Origin: Chloroflexota bacterium
Lineage (GTDB): Bacteria > Chloroflexota > UBA11872
NCBI GenBank assembly: GCA_026708035.1
Contig: JAPOVQ010000006.1
Coordinates: 187,554 to 251,553 of the forward strand
Reading direction: 5' to 3'
DNA length: 64,000 bases
The position numbers and the translations under genes were made by a program. Shown in pieces: positions 26,585-33,986 of the stretch; the first letter of the stretch is position 1; the number at the start of each line of letters is the position of its first letter. The notes under the pieces are model-generated. The model searched no databases. It was not told where the DNA came from and saw only the letters and a list, made by a program, of their open reading frames with translations.

Positions 26585-27421
26585 TTAGGCCGGGAGAATA
26601 TCCAGGGGCGGCACGCTTTCCAGCAGGCCGGCGTCGGTCGCGCGGCGGTAGAGCTCTTCCAGACCGGCGGCGCCCGGCGTTCCCATGTCGCGGGTCAAGT
26701 CGTTGACGTACATCCGCGTGAACGCCGCCGTGAGGTCCGAGTCAACCTCGGGCGCAAAGCTGCGGGCGTAGGCCAGCGCGGGCTCGGGATGCGCCTCGGC
26801 CCAGGCGATGGATGCGCTCAGGGCAGCCGCCAACGCGTGCTGTTCGCCCTCACCGAGTCCTCGCCGCACGACATTGAGGCCCAGCGGCAGGGGCAGACCG
26901 GTCGAGGCGAACCAGCGCTCGCCGAGGTCGACCTGCTTGGTCAGCCCGTAGTCGGCGTAGTTGAGTTGGCCCTCGTGAATCACGATCCCCGCCGTCACCG
27001 AGCCGTCCCGCACGGCGGGCAGCACGTCGGCAAAGGCCATCTCGACCGGCTGGAACGGGGGAAGCAAAATCCGGCTGAGGAGGTAGGCAGTGGTGTGCTC
27101 GCCGGGGATCGCGACCGGCGCGGCGCGAACATCGGTATCGGCGCCTCGGGCTACGACGATGGGGCCATAGTTGAGACCCATGGACGAGCCACACGCCGTG
27201 ATGCGGTAGGTGTCCGCGACATAGGGATAGGCGCCGGCCGACACCTGGGACATATCGAGATCGCCGGCGAAGGCCCGTCGATTCAACGCCTGGATATCGG
27301 CGTGGACTTCGGCATAGCCGTCGGGTTCGACGCCCTCGATTGCGACCTTGCCGTGGGCCCGCGCGTAGAACATGAAGGCGTCGTCGGCGTCGGGGCTGTG
27401 GCCCACCGTCACCCGCGTCAT
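26585..27421 (-). CDS. mqnD: 1,4-dihydroxy-6-naphthoate synthase (MqnD)
   Basis: The 278-residue enzyme that turns cyclic dehypoxanthine futalosine into 1,4-dihydroxy-6-naphthoate, the last soluble step of the futalosine menaquinone route. It has a periplasmic-binding-protein-like fold. The opening GHSPDADDAFMFYA is the MqnD signature, and IHEGQLNYADYGL (residues about 149-161) is the substrate-binding block containing the catalytic His. It is the last gene of the mqn operon, thirteen bases after mqnC. Confidence 0.93.
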   Translation of the reverse strand: MTRVTVGHSPDADDAFMFYARAHGKVAIEGVEPDGYAEVHADIQALNRRAFAGDLDMSQVSAGAYPYVADTYRITACGSSMGLNYGPIVVARGADTDVRAAPVAIPGEHTTAYLLSRILLPPFQPVEMAFADVLPAVRDGSVTAGIVIHEGQLNYADYGLTKQVDLGERWFASTGLPLPLGLNVVRRGLGEGEQHALAAALSASIAWAEAHPEPALAYARSFAPEVDSDLTAAFTRMYVNDLTRDMGTPGAAGLEELYRRATDAGLLESVPPLDILPA

Positions 27422-27434
27422 GACCGGCTGCCGG

Positions 27435-28538
27435 TCATGCGCCGTTGGGCGTCTCGTCGAAGGTGCGCAGGATCTCGTAGAAGCTGTTGCGCTGGGCCGG
27501 GACGAATCCGGCTTCGCGGATCATGGTTTGGGTCTCGGCAATGCTGGTGCGGGCGTAGTGCCCGGCTTCTTGCATCACGTTTTCCTCGAACAATGTGCCG
27601 CCGAAGTCGTCCGCCCCGAAGTGGAGCGCCACCTGCCCGACCTTCTTGCCCTCGCTGAACCACGACGCGTCCACATGGTCCACGTTGTCCAGAAACAGCC
27701 GTGACGCGGCCAGGATGCGCAGGTAGCGATTGGCCGACGCCCGCTTGCCCTTGAGTTTGCGTCCCAGCGGCGTCCCGCCGGGGGCGAAGCTCCAGGGAAT
27801 GAAGGCCGTGAACCCATCCGTCTCGTCCTGCAGGTCCCGCACGCGCGAGAGGTGCTCCACCAGGTCATCGTCGGTTTCCACATGCCCATACATCATCGTG
27901 GCGGTGCTGCGCACACCGGCGAGGTGCGCGGCGCGATGCACCGCGATCCACTCGTCGGCGTCCATCTTGAGCGGGCTGATGACGTCGCGGACGCGGTTGG
28001 TGAGCACCTCCGCGCCACCGCCCGGAAACGTGCGCTGGCCGGCCGCGAATAGCGCGGCCATGACCTCGTCGTAGCTCAGTCCCGAGACCATGGCCATCTC
28101 GTAGACCTCGGGCGCCGACCAGAAGTGGGGCGTGAGGCCGGGAAACCGCTCCCGCGTGGCGCGCACCATGTCCGTGTAGTAGTCGAACGGAAGCTCGGGG
28201 TTCAGGCCGCCCTGCATGAGCACGGTCGTGCAACCCATCTCGACCGCCGCCGCCATGCGCTCCAGCATCTCGTCGACGGTGTGCGTGTAGGCATCGGGCG
28301 CGGTGCTGGTGTGCGGTCGGTAGAAGGCGCAAAACGAGCAGTAGGCGTCGCAGAGGTTGGTGTAGTTGAGATTGGTGTCGACCACGTAGGTGACGACGGA
28401 GTCGGGATGACGCTCGAACCTGACCTCGTTGGCCAGCGCCCCCAGGTCCATGAGCGGCGCGTCGCCGAGCAGATAGGACGCGTCGGCGGTCGAGAGCCGT
28501 TGGCCCTCCCGCACCTTGGCTTCAATCGTGCGAATCAT
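27435..28538 (-). CDS. mqnC: Cyclic dehypoxanthine futalosine synthase (MqnC), radical SAM
   Basis: A 367-residue radical SAM enzyme that cyclises dehypoxanthine futalosine. The [4Fe-4S] cysteines are Cys63, Cys67 and Cys70 (CxxxCxxC). The FYRP sequence right after the cluster is characteristic of MqnC and separates it from MqnE, which has FDFAAK there. MQGGLNPELP and the closing QRNSFYEIL agree. Its ATG overlaps the mqnA stop by four bases, showing translational coupling. Confidence 0.95.
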   Translation of the reverse strand: MIRTIEAKVREGQRLSTADASYLLGDAPLMDLGALANEVRFERHPDSVVTYVVDTNLNYTNLCDAYCSFCAFYRPHTSTAPDAYTHTVDEMLERMAAAVEMGCTTVLMQGGLNPELPFDYYTDMVRATRERFPGLTPHFWSAPEVYEMAMVSGLSYDEVMAALFAAGQRTFPGGGAEVLTNRVRDVISPLKMDADEWIAVHRAAHLAGVRSTATMMYGHVETDDDLVEHLSRVRDLQDETDGFTAFIPWSFAPGGTPLGRKLKGKRASANRYLRILAASRLFLDNVDHVDASWFSEGKKVGQVALHFGADDFGGTLFEENVMQEAGHYARTSIAETQTMIREAGFVPAQRNSFYEILRTFDETPNGA

Positions 28539-29296
28539 GCGGCATCGTGCTGGACGCTCACCTGGGCATCGAGCTCCCGAAAGCGGTCGACGGCCGACCA
28601 GGCGCGCGGTCCAAAGCGGTACTCAAACGTCTGGAGGTAGCGGCGAACCGCCGCCGCGTCGAGCCCGCAGTCGGGGCGCCGCGCGGCCAGCGCCCCCAGA
28701 TCTTCAAGGTTGATGGTGAGCTGGCGATCCAGGTAGTCCACCGCCGCCGCGGCGTTCGCGGGCGCCACGCCTGCACGCTGCATCCAGGCGGCAAATACGA
28801 AGGGCAAACCGGTCCATTCGTGCCATGCCGCCGCCAGGTCGGTGACGTGGGGATAGCGGGGATCATGCGGCGATTGCAGCAGCGCGCGGTCGCCGATGAG
28901 CAAGACGGCGTCGGCCGCGACATCCAACGGCACCAGCCGGTAGCCGCCAACGGCGTAGTAGCGCTGCAACAGCACGCTCAGCAGCCGGGCTGACGTGGCC
29001 GTGTCGTCGATGACGCCAATCGGCCGGCCGCCCAAGTCGGCTGGCGGCACTTGGGAGAAGAGGAGCACGGACTTGGCGTCGGCCTGGGTGGCGATGCCCA
29101 TGTCGCCCACCGGCACGAACAGGTCGGGATGGTCGAACGAGGCGACGATCGGCAGCGGGGCCACGTCGACCTGACCGCCGCGCACCAGATCGATCATGCC
29201 CCGGGGCGTCGCCGTGCGCGCCTCGACGCGCACCGGATCATCGCCGAAGAACGGCTCGGTGTTCAGATAGGGAATGCGCCCGAGGCTAGGCAGCAT
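28535..29296 (-). CDS. mqnA: Chorismate dehydratase (MqnA)
   Basis: A 253-residue MqnA, which removes water from chorismate to give 3-enolpyruvylbenzoate, committing chorismate to menaquinone. GRIPYLNTEPFF at the N-terminus, the VDVAPLPI segment (residues 43-50) and DDTATSARLL (96-105) are the family marks. It shares the periplasmic-binding-protein fold of MqnD. The start lies eleven bases inside the end of mqnE and the stop overlaps mqnC. Confidence 0.94.
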   Translation of the reverse strand: MLPSLGRIPYLNTEPFFGDDPVRVEARTATPRGMIDLVRGGQVDVAPLPIVASFDHPDLFVPVGDMGIATQADAKSVLLFSQVPPADLGGRPIGVIDDTATSARLLSVLLQRYYAVGGYRLVPLDVAADAVLLIGDRALLQSPHDPRYPHVTDLAAAWHEWTGLPFVFAAWMQRAGVAPANAAAAVDYLDRQLTINLEDLGALAARRPDCGLDAAAVRRYLQTFEYRFGPRAWSAVDRFRELDAQVSVQHDAA

Positions 29297-30392
29297 GGGT
29301 GCGCATGACGGTGTAGGTGGCGTTGCGCTCCACCGGCACCTTGCCGGCCGAGCGAATGAGCCCTACCAGCCGCGTGCGGGCGACGCCGACCGGGCTGTCG
29401 GCCAGCGCCGCGTGCGCGATGCGCTCGGTGCCGATGGTGCCGTCCAGGTCGTCGGCGCCGAAGTTTAGGCCGATCGAGGCGGTTTCTTCGCCCGTCATCA
29501 CCCAGTAGGCCTTGATATGCGGGAAGTTGTCGAGCATCAGCCGGGCGGTGGCGATCATGCGCAGATCGTCGATGGCGCTGGCGTGACGTGGCACGAGATT
29601 CGTGGTGCCGAGCTGATACTCGAGGGGGATGAAACACAGAAACCCACCGGTCACGTCCTGAGCTTCCCGCAGGCGGATGAAGTGGTGGATGCGCTCCTCG
29701 TGCGTCTCGATGTGGCCGTAGAGCATCGTGGCGTTGGAGTGCAGGCCCATGCGGTGGGCCAGGTGGTGGATCTCGATCCAGCGGTCGGCCCCCGCCTTGC
29801 CGCGGAATAGCTCGCGGCGCACCCGCTCGGAAAATACCTCCGCCCCGCCGCCGGGCATCGAGCTGACGCCCGCGGCAATCATGCGCTCGAGCACCTCGGC
29901 GTCCGACAGCTTGAACCGTTTGTGAAAGTAGTCGACCTCGGCGGCCGTGAACGCCTTGATCTGGACGGTGGGCCGCTCGTCCTTGATCGCGCGCAGCAGG
30001 TCCTCGTACCACGCGAACGGGATGTCGGGATGGTGGCCGCCGACGATATGCACCTCGTGCACGTCCGGCGGAATCTGGCCCAGGATCTCCGAGATCGAGT
30101 ACTCGTAGGCGTGGTCGTCGCCGCGCTTGGCGGCGAAGTCGCAGAACTTGCACGACAGCACGCAGATATTCGTCGGATTGATGTGGACGTTGAGCGTGAA
30201 GTACACGCGATCGTCGGAGCGCCGGCGGGCCGCCCAATCGGCCATTCGTCCCAGGCCGACGATGTCCGGCGTCTGGAGGCAGCGGAGCCCGTCGGCCGCG
30301 CTGAGGCGACGTCCTTCGCGGACGCTGTCCCAGATGGGCTCCAGCGCGGCGTCGCGGAAGCGCATGTCGGGAGCGGTGACCGCCTCAGGCAT
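29286..30392 (-). CDS. mqnE: Aminofutalosine synthase (MqnE), radical SAM
   Basis: A 368-residue radical SAM enzyme that joins 3-enolpyruvylbenzoate to the adenosyl radical of SAM to give aminofutalosine. The cluster cysteines are Cys77, Cys81 and Cys84 (CVLSCKFC), followed by DFAAKRGD, typical of MqnE. HIVGGHHPDIPF and the closing ERNATYTVMR agree. Because MqnE makes aminofutalosine, the pathway needs a nucleosidase of the MTAN type and no MqnB is seen here. ATG at 30392 has AGGA nine bases upstream and overlaps the tetR stop by eight bases. Confidence 0.95.
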   Translation of the reverse strand: MPEAVTAPDMRFRDAALEPIWDSVREGRRLSAADGLRCLQTPDIVGLGRMADWAARRRSDDRVYFTLNVHINPTNICVLSCKFCDFAAKRGDDHAYEYSISEILGQIPPDVHEVHIVGGHHPDIPFAWYEDLLRAIKDERPTVQIKAFTAAEVDYFHKRFKLSDAEVLERMIAAGVSSMPGGGAEVFSERVRRELFRGKAGADRWIEIHHLAHRMGLHSNATMLYGHIETHEERIHHFIRLREAQDVTGGFLCFIPLEYQLGTTNLVPRHASAIDDLRMIATARLMLDNFPHIKAYWVMTGEETASIGLNFGADDLDGTIGTERIAHAALADSPVGVARTRLVGLIRSAGKVPVERNATYTVMRTHAA

Positions 30393-31035
30393 GGGCCGGA
30401 GTCCTGTCGGCCGGGAGCTGGTTGATGTCGATGCCCACGCTCTGCAGCAGCAAGTGCCGCAGCGCCGGATAGGTCATGTGCAGCGGCCCATGGTCGGGAT
30501 CGTGCAGCCAGCGGACGACGATTTCGCTGATGGCTCCGAACCAGGCGGTGGCGATGAGATCGGTGTCGCAGGGTTCGAGGGTGCCCTCGGCGACAGCGGC
30601 ATCCAGGTGCCGGCGAATCAAGGCGGCGAACTGCTGCCGGACGAAGAGCAGATCGTCGCTGAAGGCGCGGCCGGCGCCCGCGACCTCGACCAGCGTGACG
30701 CGCGCCAGCGTGCGGTGCTTGGTGAAAATGTCGATGACCGATAGCAGGGCGGCGTCGAGCCGGTGGATGGCGGTGGGCTCGTCGACAAGCTCCCGATCCA
30801 CGCGCTCGACCAGATAGGACGCCAGCTCCCGGACCAACGCGCGGAAGATGGCCTCTTTACTGGGGAAATGAAAATAGGCCGTGCCCTTGGAACGTCCGGC
30901 GCGGGTAACGATTTCGTCAACCGCGGCGCGGTGATAGCCCTTTTCGCCAAAGACGTTGAGGGCGGATTCGAGCAGCGCGCGCCGCGTGGCGTCTCGCTTG
31001 GTTCCGCGACGGGCCCCAGGCAGGCGAAGTTGCAA
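30385..31035 (-). CDS. TetR/AcrR-family transcriptional regulator heading the mqn operon
   Basis: A 216-residue TetR-type repressor if started at the TTG at 31035. The helix-turn-helix is residues about 38-58 (VDEIVTRAGRSKGTAYFHFPSK), preceded by ALLESALNVFGEKG, both canonical. The C-terminal ligand domain ends LLLQSVGIDINQLPADR. The open frame runs on to 31383, but that part lies antisense-frame over the upstream gene, and no ATG or GTG occurs between it and the HTH. The stop overlaps the mqnE start, so it is the first gene of tetR-mqnEACD. A perfect inverted repeat stands 14 bases before the TTG, suggesting autoregulation. Confidence 0.85.
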   Translation of the reverse strand: MQLRLPGARRGTKRDATRRALLESALNVFGEKGYHRAAVDEIVTRAGRSKGTAYFHFPSKEAIFRALVRELASYLVERVDRELVDEPTAIHRLDAALLSVIDIFTKHRTLARVTLVEVAGAGRAFSDDLLFVRQQFAALIRRHLDAAVAEGTLEPCDTDLIATAWFGAISEIVVRWLHDPDHGPLHMTYPALRHLLLQSVGIDINQLPADRTPAHA

Positions 31036-31048
31036 CGGCCGATCACCA

Positions 31049-31070
31049 AAACTGACTGCTGAGTCAGTTT
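31049..31070. promoter_or_regulatory. Perfect inverted repeat AAACTGACT-GCTG-AGTCAGTTT, probable TetR operator
   Basis: Nine-base perfect arms around a four-base spacer, directly upstream of the tetR gene in the 74-base gap after the preceding gene. Size, symmetry and place are those of a TetR-family operator. It would let the TetR protein control its own gene and the four mqn genes behind it. It could instead be a terminator stem for the upstream gene, although no T-run follows on the reverse strand. Confidence 0.65.
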
Positions 31071-31109
31071 GTCCCAGGTTGGATTCCGGCGTCAACTGAC
31101 GGGCTTGGC

Positions 31110-31850
31110 CTAGACCCGGATGCGGGCGAAGTTCATCCGCAACGGTGCGAGGGCATCTCGGTTGAGAATCGCGGTGGCGGGCATTGGGTCGCGCTTCTGA
31201 ACCGGCATGGCCCACGCGCCGAATCGATCTCCCAGCAGGGTGGCGCGTGTGGTGACCCACATGCGCCCGCCGTCGAACGGCGACATGAGCATGGTGCCGA
31301 TGGCTTGCTCGCCGCCGGACAGCGCGGCGGCGAAAACCAACCCCACCTGCGCGCCGGACACCGCGCCAAACGCGGAGTCCCACAGCTGGGCCATGAACTG
31401 GCGCTCGATCATGCTGGCAGCGGCGCGGCGTGGACCGCTCACGTTCACGCCCTGCGCCCGAATGCTGGCCTCGGCGGAGGCGATGAGGGTGTCACGCGAC
31501 TTGAAGAACTGGTCGCGCGCCGCTTCGACGCGGGTGCGGTAGGCCTCGGTGGGATCGAAGGGCAGCAATACCACCAGGGTGGCCGGCACGTGCCGCGGAT
31601 CGACGTCGAGCGCCACACGCACCTGATACGGCGGCGAGGGCTGGGTGCGAGCTTCGGCGTCCTTCTGGGGTTCGGTGGTCGCCGGTGGAGCATCGGCCGC
31701 CTGCGCCTCGGCAGCCGGAGGCGACTCGGACTCCGCGGGGGCCGGCGGCTCCGCGGCGGGCGGAGGCTCCGGCGGCGGAGAGGGCGCGGCCGGCAGCGGC
31801 TGGCCGCTGGGACCAAGGAGCACGGGTCGCTTGTTCCTCGACTGGGCCAC
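31110..31850 (-). CDS. Protein of unknown function with Pro/Ala/Glu-rich N-terminus
   Basis: A 246-residue protein from a GTG start. Residues about 18-70 are a low-complexity Pro/Ala/Glu linker (PPPEPPPAAEPPAPAE), and residues about 75-246 are a folded-looking domain with LVVLLPFDPTEAYR, an internal helix region and LLGDRFGAWAMP. There is no signal peptide or membrane helix. I do not recognise a family. The location just before the tetR-mqn operon does not by itself imply a role. The start is uncertain since no ribosome site is visible. Confidence 0.65.
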   Translation of the reverse strand: MAQSRNKRPVLLGPSGQPLPAAPSPPPEPPPAAEPPAPAESESPPAAEAQAADAPPATTEPQKDAEARTQPSPPYQVRVALDVDPRHVPATLVVLLPFDPTEAYRTRVEAARDQFFKSRDTLIASAEASIRAQGVNVSGPRRAAASMIERQFMAQLWDSAFGAVSGAQVGLVFAAALSGGEQAIGTMLMSPFDGGRMWVTTRATLLGDRFGAWAMPVQKRDPMPATAILNRDALAPLRMNFARIRV

Positions 31851-32005
31851 GGCATCACGTTGCGGGAGCGGTGCGGGGCATGCTACCGCACTCGCGGCCG
31901 CGGATTACCCCCAAGCCATGACGAGCGCGGCGTATTCTTGGTCGAACGTCACAGCCGGCAGCCGGCCGGCGGGTCGTTGCGACGGGCGAGAGAGGAGACG
32001 GTCCG

Positions 32006-33052
32006 ATGGCGCTGCTGCCCATGCGCGTGCTGCTCGATCACGCGGCCGCCAACAACTATGGGGTCGCGGCCTTCAACGTGAACTTCATGGAGCAGATCCA
32101 GGCCATCATGGAGGCGGCCGACGAGGCCGACGCGCCGGTGATCATCCAGGCCAGCCGCGGGGCCCGTGAGTACACCAACGACCTCTATCTGCGGCACCTG
32201 ATGCTGGCGGCCGCGGAGCTCTATCCGCAGGTGCCGATCGCCATGCACCAGGACCACGGCAATAGCCCCGCGACCTGCGCCAGCGCGATCGAGCACGGAT
32301 TCACGAGCGTGATGATGGATGGGTCGCTGGAGGCAGACGGCAAGACGCCGGCTTCGTACGAGTACAACGTGGCCGTGACGCGCGAGGTCGTGAGGCTGGC
32401 CCACGCGAAGGGCGTGACCGTCGAGGGCGAACTGGGCGTGCTGGGAAGCCTGGAGACCGGCATGGGCGACCAGGAAGACGGGCACGGGGCGGAGGGACCG
32501 ATCGATCGGGAGCAGTTGCTGACCGATCCCGCACAGGCCGAGGACTTCGTGGCCGCGACGGGCGTGGACGCGCTGGCCGTGGCTATCGGCACGAGTCACG
32601 GGGCCTACAAGTTCAGCCGAAAACCCGACGCGGGTGTGCTGGTGATGGATCGGATTCGCGAAATCCATCGCCGCTTGCCGAACACGCACCTCGTCATGCA
32701 CGGCAGCTCGTCGGTGCCGCAGCACTTGCAGGATGTGATCAATGCCAACGGCGGCGAGATGCGGCAGACGTATGGCGTGCCGATTGCCGAGATTCAGGAG
32801 GGCATTCGCCACGGCGTGCGCAAGATCAACGTGGACACCGACAACCGCATGGCCATCACGGGCGCTATTCGCCAGGTGTTTCACGAGGACCCGAGCGAGT
32901 TCGATCCGCGCAAGTACCTGGGGCCGGCGCGCGACGCGATGAAGCAGGTGTGCCTGGCGCGCATGGAGGCGTTTGGGATGGCCGGCCAGGGGTCGCGCGT
33001 GCCGCACGTGGGGCTGGACGCGATGGCCGGCGAGTACGCGGCGCTCGTTTAG
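32006..33052 (+). CDS. fba: Fructose-bisphosphate aldolase class II, Calvin-cycle subtype
   Basis: A 348-residue zinc aldolase that splits fructose-1,6-bisphosphate. Asp83 and His84 (QDHGNS) give the catalytic acid and a Zn ligand; His197 (TSHGAYKF) and His231 (MHGSSSVP) complete the site; Glu142 lies in VEGELG. The long C-terminal block (TYGVP...[12 protein letters not shown]...FDPRKYL) is that of the Calvin-cycle subtype rather than the short FbaA or tagatose forms. GAGGAG precedes the ATG. No other Calvin-cycle gene is present in the window, so the role is probably glycolysis/gluconeogenesis. Confidence 0.94.
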   Translation: MALLPMRVLLDHAAANNYGVAAFNVNFMEQIQAIMEAADEADAPVIIQASRGAREYTNDLYLRHLMLAAAELYPQVPIAMHQDHGNSPATCASAIEHGFTSVMMDGSLEADGKTPASYEYNVAVTREVVRLAHAKGVTVEGELGVLGSLETGMGDQEDGHGAEGPIDREQLLTDPAQAEDFVAATGVDALAVAIGTSHGAYKFSRKPDAGVLVMDRIREIHRRLPNTHLVMHGSSSVPQHLQDVINANGGEMRQTYGVPIAEIQEGIRHGVRKINVDTDNRMAITGAIRQVFHEDPSEFDPRKYLGPARDAMKQVCLARMEAFGMAGQGSRVPHVGLDAMAGEYAALV

Positions 33053-33069
33053 TCGGTCGCCGGATTTCG

Positions 33070-33657
33070 GTGCGAATCGATCGGGAGGCGCTGCAGGCGC
33101 TCCGCGTGTGCGGCCGGACTGCGGCCCGCGCCTGGGCGATCGGCTGCGCACGCGAAGCCCTGGACGAGATTGGCCGGTCGGCGGGTGCGCCCGAGTTTCG
33201 GAGCCCCGGAACCGAAGCGATCAGCCCCCAGGCGGCGACACACCTTGGTCGCGCCATCGCCGAGGCCCTGGGCGAAGAGGCTGATGGCAGTGAAACCACG
33301 CTGACCCTGGCCGCGGCGTTGCTCGCGTCGCCAAACCCATCCCTTCGAATGGTCGGCCCGCATCTGCTCACGCCATTGGCACGGGAGAGACCCGCCTGCG
33401 CCGGCCGCGTCATGCAGCTGGCCGATCTTTGCGCCGATCCGGCGGCTACGGCCGCTCTGGCGATCCCGTTGGCGGCGGCCGTCACGCGCGACCTTTCGGC
33501 AGCGGCGGCCAGCTTGGGACAGGCCGGGGATTCCGCGCGGCGACGATTGGCGCTGCAAGCAACTCGCCAAGCCCTCGCCACGAGGAATCCGGAGCTGGCG
33601 CGGATGTTGTCGGACGCGATTGCAAAGGCCGCTCGGAACGCGCCGCCAGCCGACTAG
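33070..33657 (+). CDS. Hypothetical alpha-helical protein
   Basis: A 195-residue frame starting at GTG 33070, seventeen bases after the aldolase stop. The sequence is Ala/Leu/Arg rich and predicts almost entirely helices, with repeating stretches such as LAAALLASPNPSLRMVGPHL that recall HEAT-like or DNA-alkylation-repair-like helical repeats. No catalytic motif, signal peptide or membrane helix. It may be co-transcribed with fba. Its stop overlaps the end of the convergent DUF971 gene by four bases. Real coding is likely but not certain, because this genome makes many long shadow frames. Confidence 0.55.
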   Translation: MRIDREALQALRVCGRTAARAWAIGCAREALDEIGRSAGAPEFRSPGTEAISPQAATHLGRAIAEALGEEADGSETTLTLAAALLASPNPSLRMVGPHLLTPLARERPACAGRVMQLADLCADPAATAALAIPLAAAVTRDLSAAAASLGQAGDSARRRLALQATRQALATRNPELARMLSDAIAKAARNAPPAD

Positions 33658-33986
33658 GCGTCACCCTCCTGCGTGGCGCCAAAGCCGTCGGCCAAGGCTC
33701 GCAAGCTCTCCCAGGGATAGATGCCCGTGGCGTGGCCGTCCGTCCAGGTGAAGGTGAGGGCGTAGTGGCCAACCGGCGCGATGCGCACCGCGCCGATGTC
33801 GGCCGGGACCGTGTCCGGATCGAGCTGCGGCGCGCCCGTGACCTCGTTGACGCACACCGCGCAACCGCAGGCCAGGCGGATTTCGCGCAAGGGCAAGGTT
33901 GACTCGGCGCCGTCGGCCCAGGTGATGCCCAGCGCCTGCTCACCCACCCGTCGCAAGCCGGTCGCCGTCGTCGCCGCGCTGGTCAT
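33654..33986 (-). CDS. DUF971 (gamma-butyrobetaine hydroxylase N-terminal-like) protein
   Basis: A 110-residue single-domain protein. The [15 protein letters not shown] segment (residues 37-51) holds the three cysteines that bind zinc or an Fe-S cluster in this family, and the C-terminal [17 protein letters not shown] is its second hallmark. Free-standing bacterial DUF971 proteins are often found with Fe-S cluster genes, and a role in iron-sulfur metabolism has been proposed; none is proven. Its ATG overlaps the stop of the upstream GDP-mannose pyrophosphorylase fusion by four bases, so it is translated from that transcript. Confidence 0.9.
   Translation of the reverse strand: MTSAATTATGLRRVGEQALGITWADGAESTLPLREIRLACGCAVCVNEVTGAPQLDPDTVPADIGAVRIAPVGHYALTFTWTDGHATGIYPWESLRALADGFGATQEGDA

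Noticed and set aside
24357-26588. A 743-codon open frame on the forward strand across the PhyH pair
   Set aside because: It lies antisense to two recognisable oxygenase genes, is rich in Arg/His/Gly/Val as expected for an antisense frame in GC-rich DNA, and repeats because the underlying genes are duplicated.
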